This document shows, one piece after another, positions 50,105 to 61,429 of a stretch of DNA of 64,000 nt. The stretch is from Neoarius graeffei (Eukaryota; Chordata; Actinopteri; Siluriformes; Ariidae), in NCBI RefSeq assembly GCF_027579695.1, contig NC_083582.1, positions 31,572,964 through 31,636,963 on the forward strand, given 5' to 3'. The notes beneath the pieces were generated by a model that ran no database searches, was not told the DNA's origin, and was given only the letters and a program-made list of their open reading frames with translations. The translations under genes and the position numbers were made by a program. Within the stretch, counting starts at the first letter, position 1. The number at the start of each line of letters is the position of its first letter.

Positions 50105-51713
50105 TACAACCCCGATTCCAAAAAAGTTGGGACAAAGTACACATTGTAAATAAAAACGGAATGCAATAATTTACAAATCTCAAAAACTGATATTGTATTC
50201 ACAATAGAACATAGACAACATATGAAAGATCGAAAAAGAGACATTTTGAAATTTCATGCCAAATATTGGCTCATTTGAAATTTCATGACAGCAACACATC
50301 TCAAAAAAGTTGGGACAGGGGCAATAAGAGGCTGGAAAAGTTAAAGGTACAAAAATGGAACAGCTGGAGGACCAAATTGCAACTCATTAGGTCAATTGGC
50401 AATAGGTCATTAACATGACTGGGTATAAAAAGAGCATCTTGGAGTGGCAGCGGCTCTCAGAAGTAAAGATGGGAAGAGGATCACCAATCCCCCTAATTCT
50501 GTGCTGACAAATAGTGGAGCAATATCAGAAAGGAGTTTGACAGTGTAAAATTGCAAAGAGTTTGAACATATCATCATCTACAGTGCATAATATCATCAAA
50601 AGATTCAGAGAATCTGGAAGAATCTCTGTGCGTAAGGGTCAAGGCTGGAAAACCATACTGGGTGCCTGTGATCTTCGAGCCCTTAGACGGCACTGCATCA
50701 CATACAGGCATGCTTCTGTATTGGAAATCACAAAATGGACTCAGGAATATTTCCAGAGAATATTATCTGTGAACACAATTCACCGTGCCATCCGCCGTTG
50801 CCAGCTAAAACTCTATAGTTCAAAGAAGAAGCCGTATCTAAACATGATCCAGAAGCGCAGACGTCTTCTCTGGGCCAAGGCTCATTTAAAATGGACTGTG
50901 GCAAAGTGGAAAACTGTTCTGTGGTCAGACGAATCAAAATTTGAAGTTCTTTATGGAAATCAGGGACGCTGTGTCATTCGGACTAAAGAGGAGAAGGACG
51001 ACGCAAGTTGTTATCAGCGCTCAGTTCAGAAGCCTGCATCTCTGATGGTATGGGGTTGCATTAGTGCGTGTGGCATGGACAGCTTACACATCTGGAAAGA
51101 CACCATCAATGCTGAAAGGTATATCCAGGTTCTAAAGCAACATATGCTCCCATCCAGACGACGTCTCTTTCAGGGAAGACCTTGCATTTTCCAACATGAC
51201 AATGCCAAACTACATACTGCATCAATTACAGCATCATGGCTGTGTAGAAGAAGGGTCCGGGTACTGAACTGGCCAGCCTGCAGTCCAGATCTTTCACCCA
51301 TAGAAAACATTTGGCGCGTCATAAAACGGAAGATACGACAAAAAAGACCTAAGACAGTTGAGCAACTAGAATCCTACATTAGACAAGAATGGGTTAACAT
51401 TCCTATCCCTAAACTTGAGCAACTTGTCTCCTCAGTCCCCAGACGTTTACAGACTGTTGTAAAGAGAAAAGGGGATGTCTCACAGTGGTAAACATGGCCT
51501 TGTCCCAACTTTTTTGAGATGTGTTGTTGTCATGAAATTTAAAATCACCTAATTTTTCTCTTTAAATGATACATTTTCTCAGTTTAAACATTTGATATGT
51601 CATCTGTGTTCTATTCTGAATAAAATATGGAATTTTGAAACTTCCACATCATTGCATTCCATTTTTATTTAAAATTTGTACTTTGTCCCAACTTTTTTGG
51701 AATCGGGGTTGTA
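50105..51713 (+). mobile_element. Tc1/mariner element (family B, copy 2)
   Basis: TA-bounded, with ends CAACCCCGATTCCAAAAAAG and inverse GGAATCGGGGTTG. Nearly identical to the copy at 24197-25797 over its whole length. Confidence 0.93.
50469..51491 (+). pseudogene. Family B transposase, 5' damaged, 309-codon open frame
   Basis: The region after ATG at 50469 is frameshifted, and a CGA-to-TGA change lies near 50538. From about 50562 ([20 protein letters not shown]) the frame is open to GDVSQW. Catalytic residues [21 protein letters not shown] and DLSPIENIW are present with DD34E spacing. Confidence 0.9.
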
Positions 51714-51838
51714 TATATGTATATATCAGGGCTCGAAACTTGCGGTGGTCCGGTCGCCCGAGGCGACTTAATTTGTCATTTGGCGAGTAATTCCTGTCAC
51801 TAGCCAGCCCGGCTGTCTAGTTGAAAATAAAAAAGATA

Positions 51839-52370
51839 TACACTACCGTTCAGAAGTTTGGGGTCACTTTGAAATGTCCTTATTTTTGAAAGAAAAGCAC
51901 TGTTCTTTTCAATGAAGATCACTTTAAACTAATCAGAAATCCACTCTATACATTGCTAATGTGGTAAATGACTATTCTAGCTGCAAATGTCTGGTTTTTG
52001 GTGCAATATCTCCATAGGTGTATAGAGGCCCATTTCCAGCAACTCTCACTCCAGTGTTCTAATGGTACAATGTGTTTGCTCATTGCCTCAGAAGGCTAAT
52101 GGATGATTAGAAAACCCTTGTACAATCATGTTAGCACAGCTGAAAACAGTTGAGCTCTTTAGAGAAGCTATAAAACTGACCTTCCTTTGAGCAGATTGAG
52201 TTTCTGGAGCATCACATTTGTGGGGTCGATTAAATGCTCAAAATGGCCAGAAAAATGTCTTGACTATATTTTCTATTCATTTTACAACTTATGGTGGGAA
52301 ATATAAGTGTGACGTTTCATGGAAAACACAAAATTGCCTGGGTGACCCCAAACTTTTGAACGGTAGTGTG
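51839..52370. mobile_element. Tc1-type MITE (CACTACCGTTCAGAAGTTT family)
   Basis: The ends CACTACCGTTCAGAAGTTTG and inverse CAAACTTTTGAACGGTAGTG are perfect apart from one base. About 530 bp with no coding frame. Confidence 0.9.
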
Positions 52371-55300
52371 TGAAGTGAAGATTCAGACACATCGTCAACT
52401 AAAGCCGCCACATATTAAGCGCGTGCCGTGTCTGTGTTAATCGATGTGTTTATCGGCAGGACGGTCAGGCTGTCGGTTTTTTCACTACTGCGCATGCTTA
52501 TAAGTCTCCCGGAAGTTCCGGGAGTCTCCTGCATATTGATAGCGGCTCCCTGATGCCCGCAAATTGGAGAATATCTCCCGGAATCTAGAGCAAGCGAGCA
52601 AGAGCGTGCACGCGAAACATTAATGTCTGCATTGCGCATATGAGGGAGTGCGGGAGGGAGACTGCGCATGTGCCTGTTCATGAAGCGCATGCAAGACAAA
52701 GAGCATCCTGATTGGTTTACAGACATCCCGACCTGCAGACCGGGGAAAAAAGTCCAATATATTATTATTTGTTGATATTATATTATGGTGCTCTGTGTTG
52801 TTTTCATTTATGTATTTAACAACAGTATCAAAATACTCCAGTTCTTGAAATAAATGCACATTAGTCATGAACAATGGTAACTACTCTCTTTTGTGTTATT
52901 TTTGACAGAAGTAAAATCAGGGCTGAAAGTAAGCCAGTCCTGGCCGGTCCGGCGTACCACTAAAAGATTTGGCCGTACCGGAAAGAAAAATATACTGTCT
53001 GAAAAAAATGCACTTTTATGGAATCAATTTTGTGCCAAAATGTTCATACAATACTTTTGAAATATCAAACAAAAACGACAAATCAAAATTCAAAACAAAA
53101 AAGTCAATTTTTTTTAGACTGGCAAACAAATTATTCGTGTAATCGTGCAAAATATCAGTCTATTACTCTTCAGAAACCTTTTATTTTTGTTCCGCGTCTT
53201 TCTCAGTTTTGTTTGACGTAATTTATCTTGGTTGCGATTCCAGCTCTCTCGTTTGCGCTCCCTGACTTTTTGCTTGCAGTTTTAGCACAAACTTCACGTG
53301 TGGGCGGGCTGTCCAGGAATGCATTCCCATTGGCTAACTTGTGTTTGACTGACAGCTCTGCTCAGCGAGTCCCCGGAAGCTGTTGCGGCCATTTCCTTTT
53401 TTTTTTTTAAATATATTTAATTTAAACCATTTCATTTACAATATACAGTACATCAGACAATATTATCAAACATATGAACAGAACAAACAAACATGAAATG
53501 CGGATATACAACGCCAGGGGTTACTGTAAACAAAACACACAAACTATAAATGGTGCAAACGTGTAAAAAAAAATAAAAAATATATATGTATACACACACA
53601 TATGTATAAATTACAAAAATACATGAAATTTGGAGCACATACTTAATGTTTTAATGGCTTTCTTATTGGGAGAGGTTGATATTGTTTTTATGTAGAATTC
53701 AATTTCTTTTTTGAATGTACAAAAAGAGGGTCTGATTTTCAACACCTTACATTTATGGATATAAAATTTGGCCAGCAATATAATGAGATTAGCAAGAAAA
53801 AATTCACTGTCCAATTCTCTCTGATAATCTATAAATCCAAACAATACATTGTGCAAACATAGTACAAAGGTCTCATGAATATGGTCCAAAATAAAACGAC
53901 AAATGCCTTGCCATAGATTCCGAGTGTGTTCACAAGTCCAGAATAAGTGGAAGACAGTCTCTGGGTGCACGTTACAGAAAGTACAGGATACATCAATGTC
54001 TTTAATGAACCTCACTAAGAATGTTTTGACAGGATAGCAACGATGAATGATTTTAAAATAAATTTCTTTAACTTTGTTAACCAGTAGGTATCTATTAGGA
54101 AGGGTCCATATTTTTCCCCAACATAGGTTCTGAACATGTGTATTCCAGGTGGTAATTACATATGGGACAGAGACACAATCAGCTAAAAATAAGGAGCAAA
54201 TTTTTTTGTTGTTTTTACGAGATGCTGGCAGAAAACATAATTTCCCTATGGGTGTGTCCATTGGATCAGGCAAAGGAGCCACAGTGGAAGGTGGAGTGGT
54301 GTAACCCTTGAAGAGCATAATTACACCAGATGGAATGGCGTCAAAGACGACCGCAAAATCTTTAGGGGTCACAGGGATCTTATAATGAGAAAGGAATTCT
54401 TGGTAATTAAATAAATTCCCTTCCTTATTGAAAAGCTGATTGATCTGTACAATGCCATTCCTAAACCAACTGTCAAAAAATAGAGATCTCCTTTTGTAAC
54501 AAACATCCCTGTTGTTCCATATGAAATATCTATTAGGAGAAAAAGTGTGCTTATAAATAAGAGACCAGGCCAAAAGTGTTTGCTTATGAAAGTTTGAGAG
54601 AGAGACAGGTATACGATCAATATTATAATTACAAAGTAGAAGAAACTTCAGACCACCCAAATTAGAGAATATATGACTTGAGATGATGTTCCAAACAGAG
54701 GTAGGTTCTTTTAAATAATGCTTAATCCAATTAACCTTGAATGTGTTGTTTAGTGTACTAAAATCAAGAAAATTTAGGCCACCACTACTATAATTATTCA
54801 TTAAGACAGACTTTTTAATATAATGAGTTTTATTCTTCCAAACAAAATTATAAAGCAACTGATCGATCTCCTTGATAACTTTTTTATGAACATCTAAGGA
54901 AATGGCAGCATAGGTAAGCCTGGATATACCTTCCGCCTTAGAGAGTAGTGTTCTACCTTTTAGTGAAAGATCTCTTTGAAGCCACTGATTAAGTTTTTTT
55001 TTGGTTCTTTCTAAAATTGGGATAAAGTTCAAGTCACACCTGTCTTTTTGGTTTTTTGTAACAATTATTCCTAGGTATGTGATTCTTTCTTTAATTGGAA
55101 TATTGCAGATAGCAGGTAACTCACATTTCTTGACTGCCATTAGTTCGCATTTATTTACATTCAAATGAAGACCCGAAGCTTTAGAAAACATTTGAATTAT
55201 ATCGAGAGCAAGAGAAACTTGAGAGGAGTCTTGTAAAAAGAGGGTCGTGTCGTCAGCTAGTTGGCTTATAATAACTTCCCTATCTGTGACCGATATACCT

Positions 55301-55380
55301 TTCAGATTACTCGCTTTGATATGATTAGCTAATAGTTGAGTGGAAAGCAGAAATAAATAAGGACTGATAGGACATCCCTG

Positions 55381-55746
55381 GCGGTGTAGTGGTTAGCGCT
55401 GTCGCCTCACAGCAAGAAGGTCCTGGGTTCGAGCCCCGTGGCCGGCGAGGGCCTTTCTGTGCGGAGTTTGCATGTTCTCCCCGTGTCCGCGTGGGTTTCC
55501 TCCGGGTGCTCTGGTTTCCCCCACAGTCCAAAGACATGCAGGTTAGGTTAACTGGTGACTCTAAATTGACCGTAGGTGTGAATGTGAGTGTGAATGGTTG
55601 TCTGTGTCTATGTGTCAGCCCTGTGATGACCTGGCGACTTGTCCAGGGTGTACCCCGCCTTTCGCCCGTAGTCAGCTGGGATAGGCTCCAGCTTGCCTGC
55701 GACCCTGTAGAAGGATAAAGCGGCTAGAGATAATGAGATGAGATGA
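55381..55746 (+). mobile_element. V-SINE inside L1 ORF2
   Basis: Full length from the tRNA-like head (GCGGTGTAGTGGTTAGCGCT) to the tail GATGAGATGA. A perfect 11-bp target duplication GGACATCCCTG lies at 55370-55380 and 55747-55757. It is the least diverged V-SINE here. Confidence 0.95.
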
Positions 55747-56296
55747 GGACATCCCTGACGTATCCCACGTTTTAACTCAAATCTAGGAGATGTACCATTT
55801 TTTAGTTTAATTGAGCTACTCCCATTGGCGTACAATGTTTTAATTGTTCTGCAAAAAAAAATCACCAAAACCAAATTTGTCAAGTGCTTTAAAAATGAAT
55901 TTGTGTTCAACTGAATCAAAAGCTTTGTAAAAATCCAAAAAGAGGATGAAACTTTCATTATTAATTAACTCTGGGTAATCTAATATGTCAAGTACAAGTC
56001 GAATATTATTGGAAATATGCCTGTTTCTCATAAATCCAGATTGTGTCTCATCTATAATATCATCCAAAACATTTTTTAAGCGCTTAGCAAAAATAATAGC
56101 TAAAACTTTGTAGTCATTGTTGAGGAGACTGATTGGACGCCAATTATCAATAAGTAAAATATCTTTCTTAGGTTTAGGGATGAGGGTTATGAGGCCCTGT
56201 GTTAGAGTGGGAGGGAGAGCACCTTTGGCAATACTTTCGCAAAACACTTGTAACAAAAATGGAGCTAATTCCTTGGAGAAGGATTTGTAAAACTCA

Positions 56297-56987
56297 GGCT
56301 ACGTTTACACTAGACCGTATCTGTCTCGTTTTCTTCGCGGATGCACTGTCCGTTTACATTAACCCCCCTGAAAAAGCGGGGAAACGGGAATCCGCCAGCG
56401 TCCACGTATTCAATCTAGATCGTATCAGCTCCGGTGCTGTGTAAACATTGAGAATACGCGAATACGCTGTGCTGAGCTCTAGCTGGCGTCTCATTGGACA
56501 ACGTCACTGTGACATCCACCTTCCTGATTCGCTGGCGTTGGTCATGTGACGCGACTGCTGAAAAACGGCGCAGACTTCCGCCTTGTATCACCTTTCATTA
56601 AAGAGTATAAAAGTATGAAAATACTGCAAATACTGATGCAAATACTGCCCATTGTGTAGTTATGATTGTCTTTAGGCTTGCCATCCTTCCACTTGCAAGT
56701 AATAAGTGATATGCGCTGGGATCTCACACACAGCGGCTCAGTCCCGAATCGTGGCTTGTTCACTTCACTCGCGCGCTCTGTGAGCTGCGCAGGGCCGGAG
56801 TGCACACCCTCCAGAGGGCACTCGCTGTTCAGGGCGGAGTGATTTGGAGCGCAGGATGCCTGCGGAGCCGAGCGTATCCGCGTATTGGTGTTGCTGTGTG
56901 CACGGCTAACGGTTTTAGTGTAAACGCGAATCATTTTAAGAACATTAATCTGATGATCCGCTGATTCGACGTAATGTAAACGTAGCC
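56297..56987. mobile_element. MITE GGCTACGTTTACA inside L1 ORF2
   Basis: 691 bp with 13-bp inverted ends GGCTACGTTTACA and a 3-bp TCA duplication (56294-56296 and 56988-56990). The same family as 6343-7082. Non-coding, GC-richer interior. Confidence 0.9.
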
Positions 56988-58640
56988 TCAGACGTGAGAC
57001 CATCCACTCCAGGAGATTTGTTGTTCTTTAAACTGCTAATTGAGTCTATTACTTCCTTTAAAGTGATTGGACAATTACAGAACTCTTGGTCCGCAGTACT
57101 GATCGGAGTAATACCAGTTAAAGAATCCAGAAATGAGACAGTACTGTCTTCACAATATTGGGAGCCGTATAAATTTTTATAAAAGTTGGAGCAGAAGTTT
57201 GCAATCTGGTTTGCATCATCACATATTACATTGTCTATTCTTAGTTGATGAATGGTATTATTTTTGGACTGGGACTTTTCTAACCTGAAGAAATACGCCG
57301 AGTTCTGTTCACCTTCCTCCATCCATTGCCTTCTGGACCTTACAAAAGCCCCTTCAGCTTTAGACTGGTAGATCTTGTCTAGTTTGTTTTGATATTCAAA
57401 TAGTGTTTCTTTTTCTTCAGAGGACAACTTATCAGGGCATCTGGAGGATAAGGTAGTTATCTTGGAAATCACCTTTTCTTCCTCATGTCGTTTGTCTTTA
57501 GCGAGATTACTGCAATATTTCCTAAAAAATTTCCCAACTTCAAACTTCAGAAGTTCCCATTTACTCCCATATACTCTTTCAGCTTGGGCTTCATTCCAAT
57601 AGATTCGTATTAGTTCCTTAACCCTGAGTTTTACTGCTTCATGACACAAAATAGAGCTATTAAGTTTCCAGTATGAGCTTTGGTGAAATTTAGTGGAAGA
57701 GGGAAGTAAAGAAATGTTAATTTGGATAGCCTTGTGATCAGTCAACGGGGTTGAGAGAATGTTAATATTTAAAGAGTCTTTAAGATTGCTTGAAACTAAC
57801 CAAAAATCTATTCTAGATTGTCTACTCCTTGTTTTATTGCACCAGGTAAAAATTCTGTCATGAGGGTGCTTTTCTCTCCAAGCATCTAATAAATCAAACC
57901 TTTGCATTAGTGATTTTAAGTTTGCACTGCTACTAGTTTGGTATCTTGGTGGCCACCTATCAATAGTGTCATCCAGAGTAATATTAAAGTCTCCCCCTAT
58001 AATTAGATGAGCATTAGGAAATCTGGCCAGCCAATAACAAATTTTCTTTTCCACGATAGTAAGCAAAGTGTTGTTATCAGATACTAAGTTATATCCATAA
58101 ATGTTAATTAAAATAAAGTTGGAGTTGTGAGTGTCCACAACCTGACATACATAGTGACCATTCTTATCACAGTCAGTATGTAATATACCCCCTGTAAAAT
58201 TATTTTTAAGAGTGCAAACTCCAGCAGAACATTGTGTAGCATGTGAGAAAAAGGCCTCATTCCCCCACTGAGATTTCCAAAAGTGCACATCATCATTAAC
58301 AGTATGAGTCTCCTGAAAAAAAACAGAAATCAGTTTTGCATTGTTTTCCAAATAAAAATAAAGCTTTTCGTTTCAAGTTATCCCTTAAACCCCTGGCGTT
58401 GAGAGAAACTACAGATAACGACAAACTTGTGTTATAAAGACGAACTTAAACGCGCTAACCGCACAGCTCTTACCCTGAGAACTATGAAGGAATGATACGA
58501 GAGCAGCATCATATTATGGTAAAAGGAAATGTAAATACAGCTTAAGTTTAGCCATCAAACTTTTGCAAAATACCCAGCACAAATGTCAAGGGCAACATAA
58601 GGTACAAGTGTGGTGGATTGTAGTTGCCATACTCCTTAAA

Positions 58641-59501
58641 TCAACCTGGAAGAGATATCTCCTGTCTCTCAATGAAGGCACGGCCACCTACAAAGTAGGC
58701 GATTTTCCCAGCCTTGCGTGCTTCACTCACAAGCGCCCAGAACTTCATCCTCGATTCCCTATCGGCTTTGCAGAGATCTTCCGCGAAGTGCAGACCGTTC
58801 TCTTTGAGGTAGGATGAATTCTTTGCTGCAGCCCACACGGCTTCTCTGTGTACACGGGAGGAGAACTGTATGATGATGCCTCTGGTGGCGTTCGGTTTCT
58901 TCACCCCGACGCGGTGCACTGTGTCGATAACATCTGGGAGTCGTTCAGCATCTGATGGCAGCAGCGCCTGGCAAATGTGGATCACCTCTTTCCGTACACC
59001 TTTGTCTTCCACCCTCTCGGCCACGCCGTGTAGTTTTAAATTCCAGCGCCTCGAATATCTCTCCATCTCAGTGATGCACAATTCCAGCATGTTAACATGC
59101 TTCTTTTCTTCTTCAAGAGAGAGCTCGAGTTGGGAAACTTTCCCCTTCACCTCACTCATTTGCCTGCAGACAGTCTCCATTTCTCCCCTCAGACCTGTGA
59201 TTTGAGCAGTGTTATTTTGGACCAAAGTCTTCAGCTCATCTGATCTGGCGTTGATCAACGTTGACAGAGTAGACACAATATCAGTGTTGGCCATTTCAGT
59301 TTTACCTCTCTTTACAGGAGGTTTCTCTGGGGTGACAGGCAGAGAAGGAAAGTCCTCTTCACTTATTATGGAAAATTTCGGGGTGTCATCACGGGCAGAA
59401 TAATCGTGGCAGTTATCAATTAGTGCATTGGAAGCACCTGCGACCGACAGCTCCTCCATTTTCTTCGCGGTACTTTTTCTCTTCCCACTGGAGTTCGACA
59501 T
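58641..59501 (-). CDS. L1 ORF1p, intact
   Basis: 286 residues from MSNSSGKRKSTAKKMEELSV. A basic N-terminus is followed by a coiled coil (about residues 85-145, e.g. VSQLELSLEEEKKHVNMLEL) and then the RNA-recognition and C-terminal domain (RRWNLKLHGVAERVEDKGVR to QEISLPG). L1 ORF1p is a trimeric RNA chaperone that coats the L1 transcript. No lesion is seen, although ORF2 is dead. Confidence 0.92.
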   Translation of the reverse strand: MSNSSGKRKSTAKKMEELSVAGASNALIDNCHDYSARDDTPKFSIISEEDFPSLPVTPEKPPVKRGKTEMANTDIVSTLSTLINARSDELKTLVQNNTAQITGLRGEMETVCRQMSEVKGKVSQLELSLEEEKKHVNMLELCITEMERYSRRWNLKLHGVAERVEDKGVRKEVIHICQALLPSDAERLPDVIDTVHRVGVKKPNATRGIIIQFSSRVHREAVWAAAKNSSYLKENGLHFAEDLCKADRESRMKFWALVSEARKAGKIAYFVGGRAFIERQEISLPG

Positions 59502-60335
59502 AACTCGATAAAGTCGCCTTACAAGTTAAATAAGATACCAAAATAACGAAGATAACTCAGTGCTGTGTCACAAAGAAAAGTTGCACGCCGTGCAAAAGCA
59601 GTCTTTACATATTAAAGTTCAACTTGATAGCTGCACTCGAAAACACGACTGTTTACAGCGCCATCTTGGCCCCTTCCCGTCGTTGCGGCCATTTCCTACT
59701 CGGATTCTGGTGGACTGTTTGACGAGTGACCGATCCATTGACGGTAAACAAGGATCGAGTGGACTTATGTACTACTGCAACACATACAACACATTTGTCC
59801 CGCACTTACACTTTGTTGAATTAATTCAATATCATAGTCGCCACTGAAGTCCACTCGATCCTTGTGTACCGTCAATGGATCGGTCACTTCCGGGGGAATG
59901 GCTGAGCATAGCTGTCAGTCAAACACAAGTTAGCCAATGGGAATGCATTCCTGGACAGCCCACCCACATGTGAAGTTTGTGCCAAAACTGCAAGCAAAAA
60001 GTCAGGGAGCGCAAACGAGAAAGCTGGAATCGCAACCAAAATAAATTACGTCAAACAAAACTGAGAAAGACGCGGAACAAAAATAAAAGGTTTCTGAAGA
60101 GTAATAGACTGATATTTTGCACGATTACACGAATAATTTGTTTGCCAGTCTAAAAAAATTTACTTTTTAAATTTTTTTTTAAAATTTTGATTTATCATTT
60201 TTGTTTGATATTTCAAAAGTATTGTATGAACATTTTGGCACAAAATTGATTCCATACACTTTCAGCATAACAACACACCTGCTAACATCAATTTACCAAA
60301 AGCAACACATTTTCCTCAATATACATTGCATATAA

Positions 60336-60694
60336 GGTGGCACGGTGGTGTAGTGGTTAGTACTGTCGCCTCACAGCAAGAAGGTCCGGGTTCGAGCCCT
60401 GTGGCCGGCGAGGGCCTTTCTGTGTGGAGTTTGCATGTTCTCCCCGTGTCCGCGTGGGTTTCCTCCGGGTGCTCCGGTTTCCCCCACAGTCCAAAGACAT
60501 GCAGGTTAGGTTAACTGGTGACTCGACCGTAGGTGTGAATGGTTGTCTGTGTCTGTGTGCCAGCCCTGTGATGACCTGGCGACTTGTCCAGGGTGTACCC
60601 CGCCTTTCGCCCATAGTCAGCTGGGATAGGCTCCAGCTTGCCTGCGACCCTGTAGAACAGGATAAAGCAGCTAGAGATAATGAGATGAGATGAG
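60336..60694 (+). mobile_element. V-SINE, full length
   Basis: A perfect 13-bp target duplication ACATTGCATATAA lies at 60323-60335 and 60695-60707. The tRNA-like head starts GGTGGCACGGTGGTGTAGTG. Confidence 0.95.
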
Positions 60695-61174
60695 ACATTG
60701 CATATAACTCATTCTGACCTGTCTCTGAATTATGTCTGAAGTGAATTCCTTCCGTGTTTCACTTGACAGACAGCGTGCAAGATAGTGCGCGGAGCCCACT
60801 GCTTAACCATCCTGCGCCAACGTGCGCAGCTGGTATCCAAAGTGTTTTAGTAGACAGAATGTCCAAAATGAAAGTTAGTTTTCAACTGTTCAGCTAAAAA
60901 AAAAGTTATTAAAACGATTGTGTTGTTGAAATGATGTGTTTGCAATTTATTTATAATCAAAAACTGATACAGGTGGATGAAAGAGTGATAGTCTGATAAA
61001 AAAGTACAATACTAGTACTACTGAGTGATAAGAAGTCCTAGTGAATGCTTGATAAGTAGACAATAATAAATAATTAGGTGTATTATTTGGCGCTCGCTGC
61101 GCACATGCACTATGACTCAAAATAATAGTAACGGCAAGAAATAAAAGTTACTTTCACCCCGGAGTAAAATTCAT

Positions 61175-61311
61175 CTCATCTCATCGCATTTCATTATCTG
61201 TAGCCGCTTTATCCTGTTCTACAGGGTCGCAGGCAAGCTGGAGCCTATCCCAGCTGACTACAGGCGAAAGGTGGGGTACACCCTGGACAAGTCGCCAGGT
61301 CATCACAGGGC
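61175..61311 (-). mobile_element. 5'-truncated V-SINE
   Basis: Only the tail half is present, in reverse. A perfect 12-bp duplication AGTAAAATTCAT lies at 61163-61174 and 61312-61323, so truncation happened on insertion. Confidence 0.93.
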
Positions 61312-61429
61312 AGTAAAATTCATACATGAACAAATTTTGGCGAGTTGATTTTCTGCTTGGCTAGTTACTTTGGAAGGTAACTAGTCTGGCTGGCTGGTGA
61401 AAAAATATACGAATTTCAAGCCCTGTATA

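Larger units (their letters stand above)
53611..58440 (-). pseudogene. L1 ORF2p: endonuclease and reverse transcriptase, interrupted
   Basis: The N-terminal APE-type endonuclease shows FFQETHT, GGDFNITLDD, SRIDFWLVS and LTDHKAI, the metal-binding and catalytic positions. A one-base change in a T run near 58316 breaks the frame just before FFQETHT. The RT shows NWRPISLLNNDYKVLA, QSGFMRNRHI, FLDFYKAFDS, then the catalytic QLADDTTLF box (about 55240-55265). A MITE is inserted after NNKSPGVDGLTSEA and a V-SINE after KRGIRQGCP. The C-terminus contains CTFCNVHPETVFHLFWTCEH, the Cys/His motif typical of L1 ORF2p, and ends SKFHVFL. Confidence 0.92.
53398..59681 (-). mobile_element. Full-length L1-type LINE
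   Basis: A perfect 16-bp target duplication GTTGCGGCCATTTCCT lies at 53382-53397 and 59682-59697. A 12-base poly(A), seen as T on the + strand, is at 53398-53409. The minus strand carries ORF1 and then ORF2 with endonuclease and reverse transcriptase. It is interrupted by a V-SINE and a MITE; without them it would be about 5.2 kb. Confidence 0.93.
53020..60253. repeat. Palindrome of about 0.9 kb split by the L1 insertion
   Basis: The left arm (53020-53397 plus 59698-59766) and right arm (59847-60253) are inverted copies, from GGAATCAATTTTGTGCC at the outer edge to GGATCGAGTGGACTT at the inner edge. An 80-bp spacer lies between them (59767-59846). The left arm has about 48 bp absent from the right, and the L1 inserted within it. 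Confidence 0.85.
51727..61425. mobile_element. hAT-like outer ends around a nested transposon stack
   Basis: The left terminus CAGGGCTCGAAACTTGCGG (51727) and right terminus (reverse complement CAGGGCTTGAAATTCG, ending 61425) are inverted. Subterminal GGCGAGT and CTAGCCAG-type sequence occurs on both sides. Flanks are TA-rich, so no clean 8-bp duplication can be read. Inside are a Tc1 MITE, GC-rich sequence with TCTCCCGGAAGTTCCGGGAG (52505-52524), the palindrome, the L1 and V-SINEs. A second terminus-like CAGGGCTGAAAGTAAGCC lies at 52919. Confidence 0.5.

Noticed and set aside
55381..55460. tRNA gene
   Set aside because: The A and B box-like sequence belongs to the head of a V-SINE with a target duplication. 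The same holds for the other V-SINE heads and for 49807-49880.
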